A stretch of 64,000 bases of DNA from Flavobacteriaceae bacterium (GTDB lineage Bacteria; Bacteroidota; Bacteroidia; Flavobacteriales; Flavobacteriaceae), in contig JANQMD010000026.1 in the NCBI GenBank assembly GCA_028280265.1, positions 44,659-108,658 on the forward strand. Direction: 5' to 3'. The notes under the pieces were generated by a model. It was not told where the DNA came from. It saw only the letters and a program-made list of their open reading frames with translations, and made no database searches. The translations under genes were made by a program, and so were the position numbers. Shown in pieces: positions 27,580 to 37,202 of the stretch. Position 1 is the first letter of the stretch; the number at the start of each line of letters is the position of its first letter.

Positions 27580-28611
27580 CTATTGATTTGAGATTTCTCC
27601 TCGTAACGATTTCTGAAAATAATACACAAATTCCTCTTTTTCTAATCCCACTCCAAGCAGATACATGAGTTTGGCTACTGCTGATTCTGTTGTCATATCT
27701 CTTCCATCAATCACACCAATATATTTTAATCTAGTACTCGTTTCATAATGTCCCATAATAACGGACCCTCCTACACATTGAGTGATATTTACAATATGAA
27801 CTCCTGATTGTATAGCTTCAGAAAGCAGGTTGATAAACCATTCTTCTGTCAGTGCATTCCCTGCCCCATAAGTTTCTAAGATCACCCCTTTTAAATCTGG
27901 TGTACTTAAAATACTCTCAACAACATTCTTTGAGATACCAGGGAAGAGCTTTAAGATTGCAATGTCAGTAACTAATTTTTTACGAACGATTAAATCCGAT
28001 TCTTTAGACTTTAGTAGTAAAGACTTATTAAAGTGTAGATGAACACCACTCTCAACTAGCGGTGGATAGTTCATAGAAGCAAAGGCTTCAAACTGCTCTG
28101 CGCTTAGTTTTGTTGTTCTATTTGCTCTGTATAATTTGTATTCAAAATACAGGCAAACTTCACTAACGATCGGTTCATCATCTTCATAAGCACTTGCAAT
28201 TTCAATGGAAGTAATTAAATTCTCTTTAGCATCAGTTCTTAGATAACCTATTGGCAATTGAGATCCTGTAAAAATCACAGGTTTACTCAGATTTTCCAGC
28301 ATGAAACTAATCATAGATGAAGTATAAGACATGGTATCTGAACCTGTTAAGACTACAAATCCATCATACTCGTTATACCTTTTTTCGATCACCTCAGCAA
28401 TCTGAACAAAATAGAAGGTATTCATGTTTGACGAATCAATTGGGCTTTCAAAAGAATAGGAGTCGATATGGCAATCTAAATGCTTAAGTTCAGGAATATT
28501 CTCTAGTATTTGACGAAAATCAAAGGCTCTTAATGCATTGGTTTCATAATCTTTTACCATTCCAATCGTTCCTCCTGTATAGATCAATAAAATATTTCGT
28601 TGAATTGCCAT
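27580..28611 (-). CDS. ansA: Type I L-asparaginase
   Basis: Cytoplasmic hydrolysis of asparagine to aspartate and ammonia. The 343 residues show the first catalytic Thr in IYTGGTIGMV near residue 14, the second signature FVVLTGSDTMSYTSSM near 87, the KENL Lys (RTDAKENLI) near 143, and the C-terminal region with ILETYGAGNAL. No signal peptide, as expected for the low-affinity type I enzyme. Divergent from the zinc peptidase gene. Confidence 0.92.
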   Translation of the reverse strand: MAIQRNILLIYTGGTIGMVKDYETNALRAFDFRQILENIPELKHLDCHIDSYSFESPIDSSNMNTFYFVQIAEVIEKRYNEYDGFVVLTGSDTMSYTSSMISFMLENLSKPVIFTGSQLPIGYLRTDAKENLITSIEIASAYEDDEPIVSEVCLYFEYKLYRANRTTKLSAEQFEAFASMNYPPLVESGVHLHFNKSLLLKSKESDLIVRKKLVTDIAILKLFPGISKNVVESILSTPDLKGVILETYGAGNALTEEWFINLLSEAIQSGVHIVNITQCVGGSVIMGHYETSTRLKYIGVIDGRDMTTESAVAKLMYLLGVGLEKEEFVYYFQKSLRGEISNQ

Positions 28612-28702
28612 TTTGTCATTTAATTACTGAATAAATCAATTGGAATACTTTGTGATGTAAAAATATCAAACAAAAACTGAAAAACAATTTAAAACACATA
28701 CA

Positions 28703-29407
28703 ATGATATTTGATCCTTTATATTTATTAATTCTTGGAGGAATAACCCTTTTTAGTTGGGCAGTAAGCAATACATTAAAAAGTAAGTTTAAAAAATATTC
28801 TCAAGTACATTTACGAAATGGCATGAGTGGTGCAGAGATCGCTGAAAAAATGCTTGCAGACCATGGGATTTTTGATGTAAAAGTTATCTCAACTCCTGGA
28901 ATGCTCACAGATCATTACAATCCAAAGAATAAGACCGTAAATCTGAGTGCGGGAGTTTACAATCAGAGAAATGCAGCTGCAGCGGCAGTTGCTGCTCATG
29001 AAGTTGGTCACGCTGTTCAGCATGCGAAAGCCTATCAATGGTTAACCATGCGTTCTCAATTAGTTCCTGTTGTAAGTATCTCCTCAAGGTTTTCTCAATG
29101 GTTGGTGATTGGAGGTTTGGTTCTCGGTGCTGCCAGTCAGTCTGGTATAGGCTTTAACATCGCTATTATTGGTCTTGTTTTTATGGCTTTAGCAACTGTA
29201 TTCAGTTTTATTACTTTACCCGTTGAGTACGATGCAAGCAACAGGGCATTGGCTTGGTTAAAAAATAAAAACATGGTGAGTCAACAAGAATTTGAAGGTT
29301 CTAAGGATGCGTTAAAATGGGCAGCGAGAACCTATCTAGTAGCTGCATTAGGGTCCTTAGCCATGCTCCTCTATTGGGGATTACAAGTCCTTGGAAGTAG
29401 AGATTAA
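28703..29407 (+). CDS. Neutral zinc metallopeptidase, membrane type
   Basis: The 234-residue protein matches the Zn_peptidase_2 family. Seen: an N-terminal helix, SGAEIAEKMLADHGI, a region with VNLSAGVYNQRNAAAAAVAAH, the zinc motif HEVGH near residue 99, and two or more C-terminal helices; FITLPVEYDASNRALAWL supplies the likely third ligand (Glu or Asp). Biological substrate is unknown. Own terminator downstream. Confidence 0.85.
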   Translation: MIFDPLYLLILGGITLFSWAVSNTLKSKFKKYSQVHLRNGMSGAEIAEKMLADHGIFDVKVISTPGMLTDHYNPKNKTVNLSAGVYNQRNAAAAAVAAHEVGHAVQHAKAYQWLTMRSQLVPVVSISSRFSQWLVIGGLVLGAASQSGIGFNIAIIGLVFMALATVFSFITLPVEYDASNRALAWLKNKNMVSQQEFEGSKDALKWAARTYLVAALGSLAMLLYWGLQVLGSRD

Positions 29408-29430
29408 ACCTCTCATATTAGATCAAATAC

Positions 29431-29455
29431 AAGCCGCTTTCACAGCGGCTTTTTT
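29431..29455 (+). terminator. Terminator of the zinc peptidase gene
   Basis: GC-rich stem AAGCCGCT/AGCGGCTT with a five-base loop and a T run of six. Confidence 0.88.
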
Positions 29456-29645
29456 CATTGTCGCTACCATAAGGATCGTATAAGTCAATATTTCAAGAAA
29501 TCAAATCTCTTTTTCTTACTTATGACTCGTTTGTTTGCATCAAGGTAGTTTACGAAGACAACCTTTTTTTCAGATCTGCGTCTATTCGTTTGTAGAAAGA
29601 CAAACTGAATTCGAAGGAATTTTAACCCAATTCGTCCGAAACACA

Positions 29646-29676
29646 TTTGTCTGAAATGAACAATCAACCACATTTG
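29646..29676 (+). promoter_or_regulatory. Promoter-like element before the receptor remnant
   Basis: TTTG (29646-29649), 19 bases, CACATTTG (29669-29676, one mismatch). Both parts lie in a direct repeat of CACATTTGTC (29642 and 29669). Spacing is canonical; it would drive the truncated receptor frame. Confidence 0.42.
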
Positions 29677-29692
29677 TCAAAAAATTAATCAC

Positions 29693-29845
29693 GTGAGATC
29701 TTTCATTACTATTACACTCTTACTATTTACAATGTTCTCTTCCTATGCGCAACACAGCATTCAAGGAAAGATTATTGATACAGAAAACCTTCCCTTATCC
29801 TATGCAAATGTTATTCTTTACAAAATAGCTAATGAATCCATGTAA
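29693..29845 (+). pseudogene. Truncated TonB-dependent receptor (N-terminal remnant)
   Basis: A 50-codon frame starting GTG and ending TAA encodes a signal peptide (cut near SSYAQ) followed by SIQGKIIDTENLPLSYANV, the opening strands of the carboxypeptidase-regulatory-like domain that starts many Bacteroidota outer-membrane receptors. Everything after about 30 residues of the domain, including plug and barrel, is missing. The remaining 47 bases before the next gene show no convincing receptor end. Most likely a deletion remnant; a functional short protein cannot be excluded. Confidence 0.6.
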
Positions 29846-29892
29846 GAATCATGAAAAGTTTCGTCTAAATTATTGATTCAAAAATTCTTCAG

Positions 29893-30393
29893 ATGAAAAA
29901 ATTAGCCTGTTCCTTTTTATTGTTTTTTGCTTTTCAACTAGGCTTTTCCCAAAATATGAATAATAAAAAAATAGGAGAGATTCTTGAGAATATAGCCGAT
30001 TCTATTCAAGGGCAAAACGGTCAATGGCAATTTAAAATCAAAGAAACCATTTTTATGTGTGTTACCGACACCAAACACAACCGCATGCGAATCATATCAC
30101 CTATTACAGAAGCAAAGCGACTGGATGAAAAGTTAAAAAGTGCTGCGTTGGTTGCTAATTTTCATACAGCTCTAGATGTGAAGTATGCCGTTGCTGATGA
30201 TATTTTATGGTCAGTTTTTATCCATCCTCTGAAAGAATTGACAGAAGCACAAGTCAAAGATGCCGTGAAACAAGTTTACAGTGCCAACATTACTTTTGGG
30301 ACTACTTTTTCCAGTACAGATTTAGTCTTTCCGGGGAGTCAGAAAGCACAAAAACCAAAAAAGAAAAAGGAAGTTCTTAGGGAAAAATATTGA
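29893..30393 (+). CDS. Exported hypothetical protein
   Basis: Unknown function. 166 residues with a clear signal peptide (MKKLACSFLLFFAFQLGFSQ). The mature part has alternating strands and helices (WQFKIKETIFMCVTD, MRIISPITEAKRL, DILWSVFIHPLKELT) that faintly resemble small YbjN/secretion-chaperone-like folds, and ends in a strongly basic tail (KAQKPKKKKEV). Follows the receptor remnant by 47 bases and lacks its own visible promoter. Confidence 0.62.
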   Translation: MKKLACSFLLFFAFQLGFSQNMNNKKIGEILENIADSIQGQNGQWQFKIKETIFMCVTDTKHNRMRIISPITEAKRLDEKLKSAALVANFHTALDVKYAVADDILWSVFIHPLKELTEAQVKDAVKQVYSANITFGTTFSSTDLVFPGSQKAQKPKKKKEVLREKY

Positions 30394-30397
30394 TTTT

Positions 30398-30547
30398 CAG
30401 TGATCAATGAACAGTGATCAATATGTCATTTCGAAATGAGATTCAAAGAATCGATTGAGAAATCTGAGATTCCTCGTCGTTTCACTCTGTCGGAATGACA
30501 ATACCAATAATCTTCAATTAACAGTTGTCAGTTATCAATAATCAATT
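30398..30547. repeat. Flavobacterial intergenic repeat (REP/MITE-like)
   Basis: The core 30424-30500 has imperfect terminal inverted repeats, TGTCATTTCGA and TCGGAATGACA, with an internal inverted part. It is flanked by short tandem-like units of the type CAGTGATCAAT on the left (30398-30422) and CAGTTATCAATAATCAAT on the right. Such mobile-looking modules are frequent between flavobacterial genes. Confidence 0.62.
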
Positions 30548-30580
30548 AGGAGCAAATAGTTTGTAAATATGTTTACAATC

Positions 30581-30997
30581 TTAATCTTCCAACTTATCAA
30601 GAGCTATTTCTTCTCTGTATTGATTAAATGAGTACGAGAAAAATTTATTAAAAGTTTCTATGAGTTTTTGTCTATTTTCTTCAGTATGGTTCTCTACCAA
30701 ATGATTATAATCCTTGACAACTCTTTTAAATAATTTTATTTCAGAGTTATAGCCATATAATTGAATAAACTTATTAATATCTTTAAGTAATAACTTAAAC
30801 TCTTTGTCTTCAATTTTCTCTTTATGAGAACATTCCCATAATTCTAATATCTTATGAAATAATTGGAAGCGATTTTCAAGCCTTTTCTCTAATCTTTTAG
30901 ATTTTAAATTTAGAGCGGGGCTTACAATAAGGCCAATTATAGATATTACAAAACCTATTCCTCCAAGTATAAGTGCAATAATATTTGAAGCCTCCAT
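30581..30997 (-). CDS. Hypothetical protein with one N-terminal membrane helix
   Basis: Unknown function. 138 residues: a membrane anchor (NIIALILGGIGFVISIIGLIV) followed by a charged, mainly helical cytoplasmic domain (KSKRLEKRLENRFQLFHKILELW...). It is AT-rich and sits between an intergenic repeat and lepA, suggesting an accessory gene. No recognised motif. Confidence 0.55.
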   Translation of the reverse strand: MEASNIIALILGGIGFVISIIGLIVSPALNLKSKRLEKRLENRFQLFHKILELWECSHKEKIEDKEFKLLLKDINKFIQLYGYNSEIKLFKRVVKDYNHLVENHTEENRQKLIETFNKFFSYSFNQYREEIALDKLED

Positions 30998-31055
30998 TGT
31001 ACCTTAAAAATTATATTAAACCTTGCTTAAAGCCAACAGCTAAAAGCAAACGACG

Positions 31056-32852
31056 CTAGTCGTTCAGCTTCAACACAGCCATAAACGCTTGTTGTGGAAT
31101 CTCAACATTTCCAACCTGACGCATACGCTTTTTACCTTTCTTCTGCTTTTCCAACAGCTTACGCTTACGAGAAATATCACCTCCATAACATTTTGCTGTT
31201 ACATCTTTACGTAAAGCCTTTACAGTTTCTCTAGCAATAATTTTTGCTCCAATAGCCGCTTGAATAGGAATGTCGAATTGCTGTCTAGGAATCAATTCTT
31301 TTAACTTTTCACAAATTCGCTTTCCAATGGAATACGCATTATCAGCGTGTAGCAATGCAGAGAGTGCATCTACAGGCTGTCCATTTAAGAGCATATCCAC
31401 ACGAACTAATGTCGATTTTTTCATGCCAATCGGATGGTAATCGAATGAAGCATACCCTTTGGAAACAGTCTTTAGGCGATCGTAGAAATCGAAAACAATC
31501 TCTGCAAGAGGCATGTCAAAGATCAATTCAACCCTTTGAGGTGTCAAATAAGTCTGATTTATAATCTGTCCTCGCTTTTCAATACACAAACTCATTACCT
31601 GACCTACAAAATCTGATTTGGTTATGATAGAAGCTTTGATAAACGGTTCTTCTACTCGATCCAACTTTGAAGGATCTGGTAAATCAGAAGGATTGTTCAC
31701 AATGATAATATCGTCTGGTTCTTTTTTGGTATATGCATGATACGATACGTTGGGAACTGTAGTGATTACTGTCATGTTAAACTCACGCTCCAAACGCTCT
31801 TGGATGATTTCCATATGTAGCATTCCTAAGAATCCACATCGAAAACCAAAACCTAAAGCTGCCGAACTTTCTGGTTGAAAAACCAACGAGGCATCGTTCA
31901 ATTGTAACTTCTCCATAGAAGCTCTTAGCTCTTCGTAATCCTCTGTATCAACAGGATAAATTCCTGCAAATACCATTGGCTTTACATCTTCAAAACCTTC
32001 AATAATATCTGATGTCGGCTCCTTTGCATCCGTAATTGTATCTCCTACCTTTACTTCTTTTGCGGTTTTAATTCCAGTGATTAAATACCCTACATCACCT
32101 GTTTTAATTTCTTTTTTAACAACTTGCTCTAGCTTTAAAGTTCCAACTTCATCTGCTCCATACTCCTTTCCCGTAGCCATGAACTTTATTTGCTGATTCT
32201 TTTTAATAGAACCATCAATTACTCTAAAGTAGGTCTCAATTCCTCGGTAAGAATTGTAAACAGAATCGAAAATCAATGCCTTCAAAGGGGCTTCAGGGCT
32301 TCCTTCTGGGGCAGGAATTCTTTCAATAATCGCTTCTAAAATATTATCAACCCCAAAACCCGTTTTCCCACTCGCAGGAATGACTTCTTCTGGGCTACAA
32401 CCTAACAAATCAACAATATCGTCTGTCACCTCTTCTGGATTTGCTGAAGGCAAATCAACCTTGTTCAATACTGGAATAATTTCCAAGTCATTCTCTAATG
32501 CCAAATACAGATTGGAGATGGTTTGCGCTTGTATGCTTTGAGCAGCATCAACGATTAAAAGTGCTCCCTCGCAAGCAGCGATAGAACGAGACACTTCATA
32601 CGAGAAATCTACGTGACCTGGCGTATCGATAAGGTTTAGAATGTACTCTTGTCCTTCATGAACATACTCCATTTGGATGGCGTGCGATTTGATGGTAATT
32701 CCACGCTCTCGCTCCAAATCCATATTGTCCAATAGTTGATCTTGTTTTTCACGTTCCGTTACAGAACCTGTATAATCTAACAATCTATCTGCCAAGGTAC
32801 TTTTTCCATGATCGATGTGCGCGATGATGCAAAAGTTTCTAATATTCTTCAT
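31056..32852 (-). CDS. lepA: Elongation factor 4 (LepA)
   Basis: Ribosome-associated GTPase that back-translocates stalled ribosomes. The 598 residues carry G1 AHIDHGKST near 11, the switch motif [10 protein letters not shown]3 DTPGHVDF, G4 NKVDLP, and the LepA-specific C-terminal domain with [20 protein letters not shown] (split). A TATATTTG promoter box stands 24 bases upstream. Length is standard. Confidence 0.96.
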   Translation of the reverse strand: MKNIRNFCIIAHIDHGKSTLADRLLDYTGSVTEREKQDQLLDNMDLERERGITIKSHAIQMEYVHEGQEYILNLIDTPGHVDFSYEVSRSIAACEGALLIVDAAQSIQAQTISNLYLALENDLEIIPVLNKVDLPSANPEEVTDDIVDLLGCSPEEVIPASGKTGFGVDNILEAIIERIPAPEGSPEAPLKALIFDSVYNSYRGIETYFRVIDGSIKKNQQIKFMATGKEYGADEVGTLKLEQVVKKEIKTGDVGYLITGIKTAKEVKVGDTITDAKEPTSDIIEGFEDVKPMVFAGIYPVDTEDYEELRASMEKLQLNDASLVFQPESSAALGFGFRCGFLGMLHMEIIQERLEREFNMTVITTVPNVSYHAYTKKEPDDIIIVNNPSDLPDPSKLDRVEEPFIKASIITKSDFVGQVMSLCIEKRGQIINQTYLTPQRVELIFDMPLAEIVFDFYDRLKTVSKGYASFDYHPIGMKKSTLVRVDMLLNGQPVDALSALLHADNAYSIGKRICEKLKELIPRQQFDIPIQAAIGAKIIARETVKALRKDVTAKCYGGDISRKRKLLEKQKKGKKRMRQVGNVEIPQQAFMAVLKLND

Positions 32853-32876
32853 GTATGTTACATTAATTTAAGACTG

Positions 32877-32884
32877 CAAATATA
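32877..32884 (-). promoter_or_regulatory. -7 box of lepA (TATATTTG)
   Basis: Perfect TAnnTTTG on the minus strand, 24 bases before the ATG. Confidence 0.6.
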
Positions 32885-32895
32885 GCTTTTGAGTC

Positions 32896-33075
32896 GCAAA
32901 GTTGACTAGTTTCAAAGCAGCAAAGTTGACAAAATACTTTTATCACGTTAAATGAGATTCTCACGTCGCTTCCTCTTCGTCAAGCTCAGTGTGATACCCT
33001 CGGGGTGGCAACTTCACAGAATAACACTCATTGATACATTGTCAAATTTTCAAATTGACACATTGTTACATTGAA
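32896..33075. repeat. Intergenic short-repeat patch between lepA and the PD40 gene
   Basis: Contains direct repeats of GCAAAGTTGAC (32896-32906 and 32920-32930), a fragment like a REP element (CACGTCGCTTCCTCTTCGTC onward), and ACATTG/CATTG units with inverted TGTCAA/TTGACA (33040-33061). No gene seen in the gap. Confidence 0.45.
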
Positions 33076-33083
33076 TCATTAAA

Positions 33084-34187
33084 CTACTCTTGCCACTCGG
33101 CGATAAATAAATTGGTGTCTCTTCCACCACCATTATTCCGATTTGAGGAAAAAGCAAGCCATTTTCCATCATTAGAAAATACAGGAAACGCATCAAATGT
33201 TTCACCATGTGTAATTCGTTTCAAATTCTTTCCGTCAATGTCAATCATATACAAGTTAAAAGGAAATCCTCGCTCAGCTTCAAAGTTGGAAGAAAACAAG
33301 ATCTTTTCTCCTGATGGATGAAAAAACGGGCTCCAGTTGGCATTCCCTAAATCGGTTAGTTGACGCAAATCTGAACCATCTGCATTACAAATATATAATT
33401 CCATTTCAGTAGGCTCAACCAATCCTTGTGCTAATAAATCTTTGTAATTTTTGATTTCCTCATCTGTTTTTGGACGTGACGAACGGAAGATTAATTTCGT
33501 ACCATCTGGCGAAAAGAAAGCACCTCCATCGTATCCCAATTCATTTGTGATTTGATTTACATCTGATCCGTCTATATTCATCGTATACAATTCTAGGTCA
33601 CCGCTTCTCATAGAAGTAAATACAATTTTGTCTCCTTTGGGCGATACGGTTGCTTCTGCATCATAGCCTGGTTCATTGGTTAATTGACCAGTGATGTTTC
33701 CTTCTAAATCTGCTACAAAAATGTCATACGTTTCATAGATAGGCCACACATATTTCCCATTCTTACGCAAAGGAGCTGGAGGACACTCATCTCCTCCTAA
33801 ATGTGTAGAACCGTAGACAAAATGTTTGTTATCCGGCAGAAAATAAGCGCAAGTCGTACGCCCTTTTCCTGTACTGATCATCGGAGGCATTTTCTCTTTA
33901 AAACTCTCTTGAACATTCATCAAAAACATCTGATCACAACCCACATTCCAGTTGGTGTTGTTCGATTGGAAAATCAATTGTTTGTCATCGAAACTCCAGT
34001 AAGCTTCTGCATTATCTCCACCAAAAGTAATTTGGCGAATGTTCTTAAAATGAACTTCTTCAGGGTAGATCAAAGAATCCTTTCCAGCGACTAACTCTTT
34101 CTTTTTCTCCGTTTTTTTAGTAGTCTCATTTTTACACCCAAAAGCTACAAAAACTAGTAGCAATACGAATCCCATTTTAAATTTCAT
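33084..34187 (-). CDS. Lipoprotein with WD40-like PD40 repeats (TolB-like)
   Basis: From the ATG at 34187 it has 367 residues with a lipobox (LLVFVAFGC near residue 18). Then six or so PD40 beta-propeller blades, each of the type ATVSPKGDKIVFTSMRSGD or AFFSPDGTKLIFRSSRP or PVFSNDGKWLAFSSNRN. It probably acts at the outer or inner membrane facing the periplasm, with a binding rather than catalytic role. Ten more residues to 34217 are possible but precede the lipoprotein signal awkwardly. Divergent from the M28 peptidase. Confidence 0.82.
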   Translation of the reverse strand: MKFKMGFVLLLVFVAFGCKNETTKKTEKKKELVAGKDSLIYPEEVHFKNIRQITFGGDNAEAYWSFDDKQLIFQSNNTNWNVGCDQMFLMNVQESFKEKMPPMISTGKGRTTCAYFLPDNKHFVYGSTHLGGDECPPAPLRKNGKYVWPIYETYDIFVADLEGNITGQLTNEPGYDAEATVSPKGDKIVFTSMRSGDLELYTMNIDGSDVNQITNELGYDGGAFFSPDGTKLIFRSSRPKTDEEIKNYKDLLAQGLVEPTEMELYICNADGSDLRQLTDLGNANWSPFFHPSGEKILFSSNFEAERGFPFNLYMIDIDGKNLKRITHGETFDAFPVFSNDGKWLAFSSNRNNGGGRDTNLFIAEWQE

Positions 34188-34217
34188 TCCGTACATTTTT
34201 GCATTTATTATAATCAC

Positions 34218-34225
34218 TATTTTTG
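34218..34225 (+). promoter_or_regulatory. -7 box (TATTTTTG) of the M28 peptidase gene
   Basis: Perfect TAnnTTTG. It includes the upstream in-frame TTG at 34223, ruling that codon out as a translation start. Confidence 0.62.
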
Positions 34226-34249
34226 CCCAAAAATAATATATTTAATCCC

Positions 34250-35479
34250 ATGAAAACTCGTCAGTTTCTATTCTTTTTAGCTGCTTTTACTTTTTTCTCT
34301 TGTCAAAACAAACCCAACGATCAAAGTAGCATCAAAAATGATGTCATTTTTCTAGCTGATGATGCTCTGGAAGGGAGGCAAACTGGGACTGAAGGCGAAA
34401 AAAAAGCAGCTGAATACATTGCTGATCGAATGAAAGAGATGGGTTTGAGTCCGAAAGGCACAAATGGTTTCTATCAAGAGTTTTCTTTTCTTCCAAAAAC
34501 TGACCCACATAAAGAGGTTGAGTTTACAAAGAATCAGGACGGAACCATTACTGGAAGAAATGTGATTGGGTATATTGATAATAGTGCCACAAATACCATA
34601 GTGATTGGAGCTCATTATGATCATTTAGGATACGGAGGAGAGGGATCTTTGTACAGAGATTCCATCAAAGCAATACACAATGGTGCTGATGACAATGCCA
34701 GCGGAACTGCTGTGATGTTAGATTTGGCTAGAAAACTGAGAAATAAAAACATCCATAACAATTATCTATTTATGGCTTTCTCTGGAGAAGAAATGGGATT
34801 ATTAGGATCAAATTATTTTGTAAAAAACCCTACCATTGATACCAAGGCTACTAACTACATGATTAATATGGACATGGTAGGACGCTTAAAGCAAGACAGT
34901 ACGTTGGCGGTTTATGGAACAGGAACTTCTCCTATGTTTAAGCAAGTTTTGAAAGCTCACAACAACAAATTTAAATTGATTGAGAATGAATCTGGATTAG
35001 GACCAAGTGACTACACGAGTTTTTATCTAGCAGATATTCCCGTACTCCATTTTTTCACTGGTCAGCATTCAGATTATCACAAACCTAGCGACGATTCTGA
35101 TAAGCTAAATTATGAAGGAATGGAAAAGATTTCCTCTTACATTTTTGATGTCATTACCGACTTGGATGATAATGGGAAATTAGCATTTAGAAGAACCAAA
35201 AATGAGAGTGAAAGTGCTCCACGATTTAAAGTTGGTTTGGGTGTCATTCCAGATTATTTGTACGATGGGAAAGGCATGCGTATTGACGGTATTTCAGAAG
35301 GAAAACCTGCGCAAAAGGCTGGTTTACAAAAAGGGGATGTAGTGATTCAATTAGGCGATAGTATTGTTACCGATATGATGAGCTACATGAGAGCTTTGTC
35401 TGTCTTCGACAAAGGAGACAAAGCCAAAGTCACCATCGATAGAAAGGGTAAGAAAGTACGTGCCGAAATTCAATTTTAA
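34250..35479 (+). CDS. M28-family zinc aminopeptidase with C-terminal PDZ domain, lipoprotein
   Basis: The 409 residues from ATG 34250 start with a lipoprotein signal (FFLAAFTFFSC). A protease-associated-like front precedes the M28 zinc core: GAHYDHLG (first His), HNGADDNASGT (Asp), AFSGEEMGLLGS (catalytic Glu and ligand Glu), NMDMVGRL (Asp) and SDYHKPSDDSD (last His). A C-terminal PDZ domain (KAGLQKGDVVIQLGD) ends the protein. Likely a surface or periplasmic aminopeptidase for scavenging peptides. Confidence 0.9.
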   Translation: MKTRQFLFFLAAFTFFSCQNKPNDQSSIKNDVIFLADDALEGRQTGTEGEKKAAEYIADRMKEMGLSPKGTNGFYQEFSFLPKTDPHKEVEFTKNQDGTITGRNVIGYIDNSATNTIVIGAHYDHLGYGGEGSLYRDSIKAIHNGADDNASGTAVMLDLARKLRNKNIHNNYLFMAFSGEEMGLLGSNYFVKNPTIDTKATNYMINMDMVGRLKQDSTLAVYGTGTSPMFKQVLKAHNNKFKLIENESGLGPSDYTSFYLADIPVLHFFTGQHSDYHKPSDDSDKLNYEGMEKISSYIFDVITDLDDNGKLAFRRTKNESESAPRFKVGLGVIPDYLYDGKGMRIDGISEGKPAQKAGLQKGDVVIQLGDSIVTDMMSYMRALSVFDKGDKAKVTIDRKGKKVRAEIQF

Positions 35480-36193
35480 TTATACCTGTTGAATATAAAA
35501 GAATGCTTCGGACCCATCCGAACATAAAAAGCGATTTCCCTCATCGAACATAATTCTTCCTCCGCGTTCTCTGATTTTCGAAATAGAAGCTTTTAAATCC
35601 GAAACCCCAAAGGTGCAAACCCAATATTCGTATTTTCCTTTCACAAAATTATTCAACTCATTCATTTTAGCAATGTAATTTCCAGAGGCTCTGCAATGGA
35701 CATCCAGAGAGGCATTATCATTCCATCTATAAGACCAGTCAAATAATTGTTCATAGAACTTCGCTGCTTTTTGAAGATCTGAAACTTGAAGTTCATTATC
35801 AATTAAAGTTGACGGTTCTGATTTTGTTCGAGCTCTCAAATAGTTTCCTTCGTATACTGTAAAACCTGCACCCAATGCATCTCTTATCAATGCCATACCG
35901 CCGATAGGGTTTTCTAAATCTGTTAGTTCAATAATTCCTCCTAACTCCCTTGCCTTTTTTACTGTTTCTTGAACATCGCTTACCTGAATGTATGACATCC
36001 AAAATGAAGGCATTTTCATTACTTGAAATTTTGGTGGAGTTTCATACAATCCAACAACTTCTTTATTCCCCTTGTAAGCTGTCAGGTAATTGTACGATTC
36101 ATAATACTTCCAATCAAAGATAGCTTCGTAAAAGTGTTTTATTTTTTGAGGCTGGTAACTCGATAAATCAGCCCATATAAATTCATTCCTCAT
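35480..36193 (-). CDS. Two-domain VOC (glyoxalase/dioxygenase-like) protein
   Basis: 237 residues holding two VOC beta-alpha-beta-beta-beta modules: the first FIWADLSSYQPQKIKHFYEAIFDW, the second LQVSDLQKAAKFYEQLFDWSY. Metal-ligand His/Glu positions are not all obvious, so it may be a binding protein rather than an enzyme. Overlaps the upstream hydroxylase gene by four bases, so it is translated with it. Confidence 0.78.
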   Translation of the reverse strand: MRNEFIWADLSSYQPQKIKHFYEAIFDWKYYESYNYLTAYKGNKEVVGLYETPPKFQVMKMPSFWMSYIQVSDVQETVKKARELGGIIELTDLENPIGGMALIRDALGAGFTVYEGNYLRARTKSEPSTLIDNELQVSDLQKAAKFYEQLFDWSYRWNDNASLDVHCRASGNYIAKMNELNNFVKGKYEYWVCTFGVSDLKASISKIRERGGRIMFDEGNRFLCSDGSEAFFYIQQV

Positions 36194-37155
36194 GATTTCT
36201 CATTCATTTTAGGCATCCAGTCTGGTGGTTTTACCAATACCAATAATTTATTTCTCACTCCTTGCACCTTTCCCATTTTTGAGGCAAGTCTAGTCAAACC
36301 ATGGAAGAATACTTTTAACGGATTTACACTCTGCAGTGGTTCTGATATTCCGTAAACAACAGTTTCTTTTTCGGGTTCAAAAGTTCCTAAAATTCGATCC
36401 CATATGATAAAAATCCCTCCATAATTTTTATCCCAGTACTGTCTATTCGATCCATGGTGAACTCTGTGGTGAGATGGTGTGTTGAAGATGTATTCAATAG
36501 GTCTTGGAAACTTTCCAATGATCTCTGTGTGTAATAATGTTTGGAAAACCTGTACAAAGATTTCACTCGCTAATAAAAGGAATGGATTAAACCCCAATAA
36601 TACTGCTGGAACAGAAAAGAACAATGGAAAAACCGAATCCAAAGGTCCAAACCTATAAGCCACAGACATATTAAAATGCGGAGAACTATGATGCACCGTA
36701 TGCGTAGCCCAACCTACCCCAATTCTATGCATTAATCTATGTTCCCAATAGTATAAAAAATCTGCCAACACAATACAGCTAACAATCGTCACCCAATTGA
36801 TGGGTAACCCGGGTAAAAGACTGTAATAGGAAGCATAGGTATATAGTTTTGTAACCAGCAAAATTCCCAAGATGTATTCTATTGCTATGAAAAAGAAAAA
36901 TGTAATCACATTTGCTATAGAGTCTAAAACAAGATCTTTGTTAAGTCTTTTTAATACGACATAACGAATCAATTCTATGGCAAAAAAAGGAATGATAATG
37001 TATACCAAACTCAAATCGTTGAACATGTAAAAAAGAGATTCTACCAATTGGTCATCTGGAACCTCTAACATAAAGTTGGCATTCGCCCAATGTGGAAAAC
37101 CAACAACTACGATTAAAATAACGATCCTGTAACTCAATAATCTTATTCGACTCAT
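36190..37155 (-). CDS. Membrane fatty acid hydroxylase / sterol desaturase family protein
   Basis: Di-iron membrane oxygenase. From ATG 37155 it has 321 residues with several helices and the three histidine boxes: HRLMH, HTVHHSSPHFN and HHRVHHG. Substrate is unknown; relatives hydroxylate lipids or carotenoids. The frame opens at a TTG (37176) that lies inside the -7 box, so the ATG is preferred. An FNR-like palindrome (37203-37218) sits upstream, at class II activator distance. Starts the hydroxylase-VOC operon. Confidence 0.85.
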   Translation of the reverse strand: MSRIRLLSYRIVILIVVVGFPHWANANFMLEVPDDQLVESLFYMFNDLSLVYIIIPFFAIELIRYVVLKRLNKDLVLDSIANVITFFFFIAIEYILGILLVTKLYTYASYYSLLPGLPINWVTIVSCIVLADFLYYWEHRLMHRIGVGWATHTVHHSSPHFNMSVAYRFGPLDSVFPLFFSVPAVLLGFNPFLLLASEIFVQVFQTLLHTEIIGKFPRPIEYIFNTPSHHRVHHGSNRQYWDKNYGGIFIIWDRILGTFEPEKETVVYGISEPLQSVNPLKVFFHGLTRLASKMGKVQGVRNKLLVLVKPPDWMPKMNEKS

Positions 37156-37173
37156 AATTTGTACTTTATGATG

Positions 37174-37181
37174 CAAAGGTC
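37174..37181 (-). promoter_or_regulatory. Degenerate -7 box (GACCTTTG) of the hydroxylase operon
   Basis: One mismatch from TAnnTTTG (G for T at the first base). Its 5' edge is 29.5 bases from the centre of the palindrome at 37203-37218. Confidence 0.45.
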
Positions 37182-37202
37182 TCAGAATTCTTCATCATCG
37201 TG

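Noticed and set aside
29485..29673. 62-codon minus-strand frame before the receptor remnant
   Set aside because: No signal, domain or promoter; composition looks random and it overlaps the promoter repeat.
33040..33065. TGTCAA...TTGACA inverted repeat as a regulatory site
   Set aside because: It is part of the CATTG-type repeat patch common in flavobacterial gaps and is not close to a start codon.
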